Shown here: one piece after another, positions 48,779 to 49,557 of the stretch
How positions within the stretch are numbered: the stretch's first letter is position 1
Layout: each line of letters starts with the position of its first letter
Assembly: GCA_039929105.1 (NCBI GenBank)
Contig: JBDSRX010000076.1
Location: 1-49,557, forward strand
Origin: JBDSRX01 sp039929105
GTDB taxonomy: Bacteria; Patescibacteriota; Dojkabacteria; J137
Length of the DNA: 49,557 nucleotides
Direction: 5' to 3'
Notes under the pieces: generated by a model
Database searches by the model: none
Seen by the model: only the letters and a program-made list of their open reading frames with translations
What the model was told of the DNA's origin: nothing
Translations under genes and position numbers: made by a program

Positions 48779-49333
48779 TCAGCATTCTGCAGACATATAG
48801 GGTTTAAACAAAGAAGCTAGGTCTTTTATATCTATAAAACTAAAAGAATTTCTTCCGACACAATATGTTTCTAATATTTCTGGATTATTTACTGTATGTT
48901 TGTAAACTCCTTCATAATTTAGTTTAGAAGTTACTATTACAATTCCTTCTTTTATTTCTTCAACTTTCGCCCAATGCGATATTGCCAAAGAAGCTCCTTC
49001 TATTCCATGATGATCTAAATCTAGTAGGTAGAAGTTATTTAAAAAGAAGTTTATATAGACAACAATAAAATTACTTGAATATTCGTTATCGGGTATTGAT
49101 TTATGAGTCTTAAGAGCATCAACACATAATGCTTTATTTATAACAGCAATTATAAGATCATTCGAAATATAGTTAGGAATATTTAAAACAACTCGCAAAT
49201 GGTTTGCTGCATAGTCTTCACAGGTATCTGTAGGGCTGAATTCTTCCTTATTCCTTACAAGTTGTATGCCTACCTCCTCCAACGATGGCAAAGCTTCAAT
49301 TCTGTTGTCTAATGAGCCTTTTAACAACCCCAT
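48779..49333 (-). CDS. Hypothetical protein
   Basis: 184 residues, not recognised. Cytosolic, mixed alpha/beta. It includes DTCEDYAANHLRVVLNIPNY near residue 36, LLDLDHHGIEGASLAISHW near 103 and four Cys spread along the chain. The first residues MGLLKGSLDNRIEALP begin at an ATG. Codon use is like its neighbours. It is separated from the next minus-strand gene by 170 bases that hold a palindrome. Confidence 0.55.
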   Translation of the reverse strand: MGLLKGSLDNRIEALPSLEEVGIQLVRNKEEFSPTDTCEDYAANHLRVVLNIPNYISNDLIIAVINKALCVDALKTHKSIPDNEYSSNFIVVYINFFLNNFYLLDLDHHGIEGASLAISHWAKVEEIKEGIVIVTSKLNYEGVYKHTVNNPEILETYCVGRNSFSFIDIKDLASLFKPYMSAEC

Positions 49334-49557
49334 TTATATAAAGTTATAGATAAATGTTGAATTATATCACAAAACCACTTCTAAGCCTTACCTGCAGGCA
49401 TTATTGGGCAGAGGAGATGGATAATGCTTATAGGTTGGTATTAAAGATATAGCCAAAAGACTAAATAGTGTAAAATCTTAAAAAATTGAATTTTTGATAA
49501 ATAGAGTTAATTATTGTTATATTAATTAATTATTAATATAATTTTTAAATTACGAAA
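49334..49557. other. AT-rich end of window without recognised gene
   Basis: No gene is seen. An AT-only inverted repeat TTATATTAAT (49517-49526) / ATTAATATAA (49532-49541) with a following T run could be a weak terminator or promoter of a gene beyond the edge. A DnaA-box cluster was not seen. Confidence 0.5.

Overview
The window is a piece of an AT-rich bacterial chromosome, by eye about one third G+C. Several features point to the Patescibacteria/CPR, and a Dojkabacteria (WS6)-like or similar lineage would fit. These are short intergenic gaps, a compact core-gene content, recognisable Shine-Dalgarno sites at only a few starts, a secretin-free type IV pilus locus, a bL32 without zinc cysteines and a DUF1801/DUF192/VanZ accessory set. 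TGA is a normal stop here (mutL and recG end in it), which argues against the recoded Absconditabacteria/Gracilibacteria. The lineage is an inference and no rRNA is present to test it.

Layout. 1-6.4 kb: the 3' part of mutL, a DUF192 protein, a possible small RNA, clpP, tRNA-Val, then a ThrRS-like gene and infC-rpmI-rplT. 6.4-19.2 kb: a bifunctional penicillin-binding protein, tRNA-Ser preceded by a broken copy, then accessory genes: RidA-like, DUF1801, P-type ATPase, cupin-like, VanZ, a DinB/DfsB-like bundle, threonine aldolase, an XRE/ImmA pair, a stand-alone Cas2-like protein, DUF2188 and a winged-helix-like protein. 19.2-26.2 kb: a 43-residue membrane protein coupled to recG, then a tight five-gene cassette of exported proteins, including an M23 peptidase and a protein resembling Bacteroidota tail-fibre-like proteins. 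26.4-29.6 kb: spoU-type methylase, rsmD, rpmF, nusB, rnc, rpsP. 30.1-41.6 kb (minus strand): a type IV pilus operon pilB-pilT-pilC-prepilins-pilD-prepilins-pilM-pilN-pilO. 41.7-49.3 kb: a delta'-like clamp-loader protein, a membrane protein, gyrB-gyrA and three unknown genes.

The most unusual points are these. The ThrRS-like protein keeps its editing site but has lost the class II catalytic motifs. infC can only be full length if it starts at a non-AUG/GUG/UUG codon. All five prepilins have Ala instead of Gly before the cleavage site. Several genes have a -10 box so close to the ATG that their mRNA is probably leaderless. A dispersed intergenic element carries a conserved flank next to a co-varying hairpin. 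The exported-protein cassette at 22.5-26.2 kb and the XRE/ImmA-Cas2-like-DUF2188 island are the best places to look for an undescribed system. No CRISPR array, transposase or integrase was seen.
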